Shown: piece after piece, positions 6,665-10,175 of the stretch
How the letters are laid out: each line of letters opens with the position of its first letter
Numbering within the stretch: the stretch's first letter is position 1
Program-made: the position numbers and the translations under genes
DNA from: an uncultured Phycisphaerales bacterium
Lineage (GTDB): Bacteria; Planctomycetota; Phycisphaerae; Phycisphaerales; SM1A02
Direction of reading: 5' to 3'
Assembly: GCA_946886375.1 (NCBI GenBank)
Contig: CAMPIL010000103.1
Span: 1-10,175 of the forward strand
Length of the DNA stretch: 10,175 nt
The notes under the pieces: model-generated
Seen by the model: only the letters and a program-made list of their open reading frames with translations
Databases searched by the model: none
Told to the model about the DNA's origin: nothing

Positions 6665-8320
6665 TTACAACTCCACCAACTCCATGTCCGGTTCGATTTC
6701 CTCGATGACCGGGGCGTGGTGCACGCTCTGGAGGAATTCCTGCAAATCGTGGGCGAGCGCCATCTGCTTTCGGACCATGGCGGCGTTGAACGCCGCGGGC
6801 CTGTCCCCGCCACGCGCTGCAATCAAATCCAAGGCGATCTGTGCTTCGGTCTTGACATAATCGATGGGCTCGATTGCCCGTTCAAAGGCTTGCAGGCGAT
6901 TGGTGGCGTTTTCAAAGACGCCCGCCTTCTCCGCCCACGTCGCCCCTGGAATGACCACGTCCGCCCGCTCGACGAGTCTGGTGTGCAGCGTGTCGATCAA
7001 CGCGACGAAGCGCCCCTTGACCGCGTCAATTGCATTGAGCAGCGCGGCGGTGGGCCAGTCGCTGGGGTAGTTTCCCGTCAGCACCAGCGCATCAATCTGC
7101 GAATCCTTCTGCAGCGCGGCGGCCAATGCATCGAACTCAAAAACCTTGCCCGACTTGGCCAGCTTGCAAAGCACTCGCCGCACGCCCCGCGCGTTGGGGG
7201 CTTTCTCGGCAAACAGTTTGAACCCGCCCGGGAAAGTCTTGTCCTGGCCGGACATCGGCACGGGGCCCACGCAGAGTATCGCCTGGGGATCGATGCTGAG
7301 CACATAGCTGGCCAGCAGGTAGGCGTCCTCGCAACTGAGCATGGGGCTGACCATCAGCGCGATGCGCTTGGCCCGCGATAGCCGTGAATTCACTTCCTCG
7401 TACGCCGCCTCGTAGGCCAGTGGCGCTTCGGTCGGCTCAAACGGCTCGCGGCTCTTCAACCCAGGCAGCGTGATGCGCTGATCCGAATGCACGTGCTTCC
7501 AGCCGTAGCGCACTTCATCGGTGATCCACCATTTGTTCACCTCCATGTTGGTGCGCGGCTTGATGCGGAAGATCACGCCCTTGTTGTGCTCGATGGAAAT
7601 GTTGTCGCCCGACGCGGTGATGCCGTCGATCGAAGGCGTCTTGTTCAGGAACCACACGCGCTGCTGGAAGAGAAAATCCTTGTCGAGCAGCGCGCCCACC
7701 GGGCAGATGTCCACCACGTTCGCGGAAAGTTCGTTGTTCAGCGGCACGCCGGGGAAGATGTCGATCTGCTCTTTCGCGCCGCGGCCATCCACCATGAGTT
7801 CGCCGGTGCCGGTGACCTCGCGTGTGAAGCGGACACAGCGGGTGCACATGATGCAGCGGTCGGCGTACAGCAGCACGTGCTCGCCCATGTCCTTCTTGGG
7901 TTGCTTGATTTTCTCTTCTGCGAATCGTGCCTGACTGCGGCCGTATTGATAGGAGAAATCCTGCAGCAGGCATTCGCCGGCCTGATCGCACACCGAACAG
8001 TCCACCGGGTGATTGATGAGCAGGTATTCCATCACCGACTTCTGATTGGCGATGGACTTGGGCGAATCGGTGTACACGACCTGGCCTTCGCCGCACTGGG
8101 TCTGGCAGGTCGGCATCAACTTGGGAATGGCTTCCAACTTGCCGGATTTGGGATTGGGAGCCCACACCTCGCCCAGGCAGATGCGGCAGTTGGCGACGAT
8201 GGTCAGCCCCGGGTGATAGCAGTAGTACGGAATGGCGATGTCGTTCTCCAAGGCGGCCTGAAGAATCGTCTGGCCCTTGGTGAACTCAACCTCTTTTCCG
8301 TTGATGGTGATCTTTGGCAT
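6665..8320 (-). CDS. nuoG: NADH-quinone oxidoreductase subunit G (complex I, NuoG-like)
   Basis: NuoG carries electrons along iron-sulfur clusters in the peripheral arm of respiratory complex I, from the flavin site towards quinone. The 551-residue protein has a ferredoxin-like 2Fe-2S domain (C34, C45, C48, C72), a histidine-ligated 4Fe-4S site (H104, C108, C111, C117; cluster N5), and a further 4Fe-4S site (C156, C159, C162, C206, the last in CPVGAL; cluster N4). The next segment, TPSIDGITASGDN (228-240), has no cysteines, so the extra cluster N7 of E. coli is absent, as in mitochondria. The C-terminal molybdopterin-enzyme-like domain is short but keeps VVIPGATWAEKAGVFENATNRLQ (about 455-477). 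The total is much shorter than the roughly 900 residues in E. coli. The ATG at 8320 starts at the expected MPKITINGKEVE; no clear Shine-Dalgarno site precedes it. No other nuo gene is in the window. HoxU-type or formate dehydrogenase-linked homologues are less likely given the C-terminal motif. Confidence 0.94.
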   Translation of the reverse strand: MPKITINGKEVEFTKGQTILQAALENDIAIPYYCYHPGLTIVANCRICLGEVWAPNPKSGKLEAIPKLMPTCQTQCGEGQVVYTDSPKSIANQKSVMEYLLINHPVDCSVCDQAGECLLQDFSYQYGRSQARFAEEKIKQPKKDMGEHVLLYADRCIMCTRCVRFTREVTGTGELMVDGRGAKEQIDIFPGVPLNNELSANVVDICPVGALLDKDFLFQQRVWFLNKTPSIDGITASGDNISIEHNKGVIFRIKPRTNMEVNKWWITDEVRYGWKHVHSDQRITLPGLKSREPFEPTEAPLAYEAAYEEVNSRLSRAKRIALMVSPMLSCEDAYLLASYVLSIDPQAILCVGPVPMSGQDKTFPGGFKLFAEKAPNARGVRRVLCKLAKSGKVFEFDALAAALQKDSQIDALVLTGNYPSDWPTAALLNAIDAVKGRFVALIDTLHTRLVERADVVIPGATWAEKAGVFENATNRLQAFERAIEPIDYVKTEAQIALDLIAARGGDRPAAFNAAMVRKQMALAHDLQEFLQSVHHAPVIEEIEPDMELVEL

Positions 8321-8390
8321 TGGAAAACGTCAAATTGTCAGAAGTCGAAACCTCGAAAGCCGCCGCTTGCACTCTCCGCGTGGTGGTGTC

Positions 8391-8410
8391 ATTCCCGCGC
8401 AGGCGGGAAT
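8391..8410. repeat. 20-bp inverted repeat ATTCCCGC-GCAG-GCGGGAAT
   Basis: This is a perfect 8-bp stem with a 4-base loop, lying in the typical frame gtcATTCCC...GGGAATcca. That frame matches a dispersed repeat seen in many bacterial genomes, and the 20 bases fit the neisserial dRS3 pattern (ATTCCC, eight bases, GGGAAT). A relationship to dRS3 is only resemblance. It lies 71 bases before the nuoG start, in a 212-base gap after the AddA-like gene, so it could sit in the nuoG leader or act as a terminator. Confidence 0.8.
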
Positions 8411-8436
8411 CCATCGCCGTGCACACACCGTCCTGA

Positions 8437-8454
8437 ATTCCCGTTCCGGGGAAT
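8437..8454. repeat. Second ATTCCC-GTTCCG-GGGAAT inverted repeat
   Basis: This has a 6-bp stem with a 6-base loop, 26 bases beyond the first hairpin, and the same arm sequence. Together the two look like a degenerate paired palindromic element. Confidence 0.65.
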
Positions 8455-8482
8455 GCCGGACGTGCCGAACAAACAAGTCTGA

Positions 8483-8491
8483 ATCGTAGCA
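8483..8491 (-). promoter_or_regulatory. Possible extended -10 element upstream of nuoG
   Basis: On the minus strand TGCTACGAT fits the extended -10 pattern, with the TG-n-TAnnAT shape also seen before dnaE. A start here would give nuoG a leader of about 150 bases holding both hairpins. No clear -35 box is seen. Confidence 0.25.
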
Positions 8492-8532
8492 TGCCGGTAG
8501 CGGCTTCGCACGGAGTGTCGGAGGCGCCGGCC

Positions 8533-10104
8533 CTACAGATTCACCACCGCGCCCGGCATGACGAACAGCACCTGCACCGCGATGTTCGCCGGTTCAAGCC
8601 CGAGCATTTCCGCGGCGGCGTCCCGGTACACCTCCATCTGCGGGCGATACTCCTGGGCGTGCCCGACGGCCTGGGCGGCGTCCACTTCGTCGGTCTTGAA
8701 GTCGATCACGGTCGCCGCGATCGGCCGACACGTTCGATCCAACTGGATGGCCAATCGATCGATGTAGCCGCGCTGGAGGCCGGTGGAATCGTTTGCCGCG
8801 CCGGTCCCGGCGAGCCGCGCAAATGGAATTTCGCGCTGCACGCGCAGTGGTCTCAGGTCGGCCTTGCCGCGACACAGCGCCGATTGCACCGCCGGGCCCT
8901 TGATCAATTGCAGGAATGTGCGCACCTGGCTGCGGGCCCACGCTTCGTTTCGCCGCGGCGCTTTGGCCTGCGCGATGCGAAGCAGCGCGTTTTCATCGGC
9001 AGTGAACTCCTCCAGCCATTCGATCTGCTCGAACAGGGCGTGGATCGCGCTGCCGCGGTCGCGTGCGTCCTGATTGGGCAGGTGCGCCAGGCGCACGTGG
9101 ATGTGCGAGGATTCGCGCTCCGCGAGTTTGGAGGCCGACTTCACCGCCGCCGAGCCGTTGGTTCTCGCGCCGTGCGCCAGCGTGATAACGGGAATGGCGA
9201 GGCCGTCCGCATCGCGCGGAGTCTGGCTGTCTTTCGGCTGCGATCCTTTCATCGCGGCGATCTTCTTGAGCCATTTCGGATCGCCATGGCAATGCGCGAC
9301 AGAGTCGGGTTCGATCGAATCATGCGCCAGCGCGCAGCGAAGCACGCCCGAGGCTTTGCGTGGAATTGACTTCTCATTCTCGCTTGGCGGATCGATGATC
9401 ATGAACAAGCCGTGAATCGCACGCGTCATCGCCACGTACAGAAGACTCAGGCTCTCCCGCACGGTGCGGCGTTTGTGGCGGTCAAACAAGGGCTGCAACT
9501 CCGGCGCAAGCGCGAGCGTGTTTTTCTCCATGTAGCGGCAGATGCGCGAGATGCGGCCGGTTTCATCCTCGCGCTCAAACACCACCGGCGGCGTGTGCGC
9601 ACCGGCCAGTTGTCCTTCCAGTTCAGGCAGAATCACCACGTCGAACTCCAGACCCTTTGCCTGGTGAATCGTCATCACCTGCACGGGGGCAGGCTGCACG
9701 TCGGCGACGGGAGTGTTCTCGACCAGGTCGATGAAGTCGTTGGCGCGTAGCGTGCTGTGAAGGTCGTACCCCGCCGCCATCTCCACCAGTTGCATCAGCC
9801 GCCGCAGTTCGCGGGCATCGCAACAGCCCGCAACCGACCGCACCCAATCGGCGATCGTGCACGAATAGCCATTGTTCAACAATCTTCGGCGGACGCTGAA
9901 TGCAATCGACCGACGGGCGGCCTGATCGTTCCACCACTCGATTGAATCCATTTCACCGGCCACCGCGCCCAGCGGAGAATTCGCCACGTTGAACGCCGCG
10001 ATCGTGTCATCGGGATGGTCGGCCATGTGCAGCAGATCGAGCACGGCGTTGACGGCGGGGGCGTCGGTCAGCGGCCCGCCGCCGCGCCCGCTCACGCCGG
10101 CCAA
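8533..10104 (-). CDS. addA: AddA-type helicase-nuclease, C-terminal half (N-terminus shifted, missing or outside window)
   Basis: AddA works with AddB as an ATP-dependent helicase-nuclease that processes double-strand breaks for recombination, the counterpart of RecB. Numbering here runs from a TTG at 10104. Visible parts are UvrD-type helicase motif V (VMTIHQAKGLEFDVV, 143-157), motif VI (SLLYVAMTRA, 220-229), and then a RecB-family nuclease domain with GSAIH (351-355), GYIDR (446-450), VIDFKT (466-471) and QMEVY (489-493); the nuclease residues H355, D449, D468, K470, Q489 and Y493 are present. Full AddA is usually over 1,000 residues; helicase motifs I-IV are absent here. The frame stays open to 10146, then hits TGA at 10147-10149, so no start is trustworthy. 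The two other minus-strand frames are open to the window edge, so a frameshift near 10105-10150 or a broken gene is likely. The stop is TAG at 8533-8535. A gene name other than addA within this helicase-nuclease group is possible. Confidence 0.85.
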   Translation of the reverse strand: MAGVSGRGGGPLTDAPAVNAVLDLLHMADHPDDTIAAFNVANSPLGAVAGEMDSIEWWNDQAARRSIAFSVRRRLLNNGYSCTIADWVRSVAGCCDARELRRLMQLVEMAAGYDLHSTLRANDFIDLVENTPVADVQPAPVQVMTIHQAKGLEFDVVILPELEGQLAGAHTPPVVFEREDETGRISRICRYMEKNTLALAPELQPLFDRHKRRTVRESLSLLYVAMTRAIHGLFMIIDPPSENEKSIPRKASGVLRCALAHDSIEPDSVAHCHGDPKWLKKIAAMKGSQPKDSQTPRDADGLAIPVITLAHGARTNGSAAVKSASKLAERESSHIHVRLAHLPNQDARDRGSAIHALFEQIEWLEEFTADENALLRIAQAKAPRRNEAWARSQVRTFLQLIKGPAVQSALCRGKADLRPLRVQREIPFARLAGTGAANDSTGLQRGYIDRLAIQLDRTCRPIAATVIDFKTDEVDAAQAVGHAQEYRPQMEVYRDAAAEMLGLEPANIAVQVLFVMPGAVVNL

Positions 10105-10113
10105 ATCTCTGCC

Positions 10114-10125
10114 CGCCGGCCGGCG
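10114..10125. repeat. Perfect GC palindrome CGCCGGCCGGCG in the broken AddA region
   Basis: This is a 12-bp self-complementary sequence, extendable with one bulged base to 10111-10130. It lies exactly where the AddA-like frame appears to be lost. Such structure is prone to replication or sequencing slips, and may explain the frame change. Confidence 0.5.
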
Positions 10126-10175
10126 CGGGCCATGTGGAAAGATGAGTCACGCCACGCCACCGGAGCTGCCCGAGC

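Noticed and set aside
7487..8482. 331-codon plus-strand open frame opposite nuoG
   Set aside because: It mirrors the iron-sulfur domain coding region in antisense, with His/Val/Leu-rich composition and no family motif.
8286..8492. 68-codon minus-strand open frame containing DSRLRGND
   Set aside because: That peptide is the usual translation of the gtcATTCCC...GGGAATcca repeat, so the frame is repeat-derived and overlaps the nuoG start.
8491..9369. 292-codon plus-strand open frame opposite the AddA-like gene
   Set aside because: It is antisense to the conserved nuclease domain and has no recognisable motifs.

Overview
The window looks like chromosomal DNA from a GC-rich, Gram-negative-type bacterium. 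A planctomycete-like source (Phycisphaerae or a relative) is my best guess. It rests on the general look of the DnaE, NuoG and AddA-type proteins, the weak or absent Shine-Dalgarno sites and the scattered housekeeping genes; no marker gene proves it. Most genes are on the minus strand.

Layout. Bases 1-525 (+) hold the C-terminal part of a class IV (PLP) aminotransferase that enters from the left. A 59-codon membrane-protein gene follows on the minus strand (590-769), convergent with it and preceded by a strong Shine-Dalgarno site. Bases 770-1306 have no convincing gene. They contain two exact 34-bp direct repeats (987-1020 and 1116-1149) and a bulged GC-rich hairpin (1219-1247) that may terminate dnaE. 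A full-length DNA polymerase III alpha gene, dnaE, fills 1307-5203 (-). Diverging from it is a 98-codon gene (5330-5626, +) for a small protein with a long hydrophobic stretch. A family 2 glycosyltransferase (5659-6591, -) and nuoG (6665-8320, -), a complex I subunit, come next. The 212 bases between nuoG and the next gene carry two ATTCCC...GGGAAT hairpins. The right end (8533 to about 10146, -) is the C-terminal half of an AddA-type helicase-nuclease. Its frame closes upstream at a TGA 27 bases from the window edge, so the helicase N-terminus is either in a shifted frame or missing.

How the genes fit together. They do not form one pathway. DnaE (replication) and the AddA-like enzyme (double-strand break processing) are DNA-maintenance functions. 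NuoG is a respiratory subunit standing apart from any other nuo gene in the window. The glycosyltransferase probably acts in envelope or polysaccharide synthesis. Spacings of 73 to 212 bases on the minus strand suggest mostly separate transcription units. I see no CRISPR array, transposase, prophage, tRNA or rRNA. I do not see a convincing new multi-gene system here. The points most worth a second look are the 34-bp repeat pair, the paired hairpins before nuoG, the apparent loss of the PLP-nitrogen glutamate in the aminotransferase, and the broken frame of the AddA-like gene.
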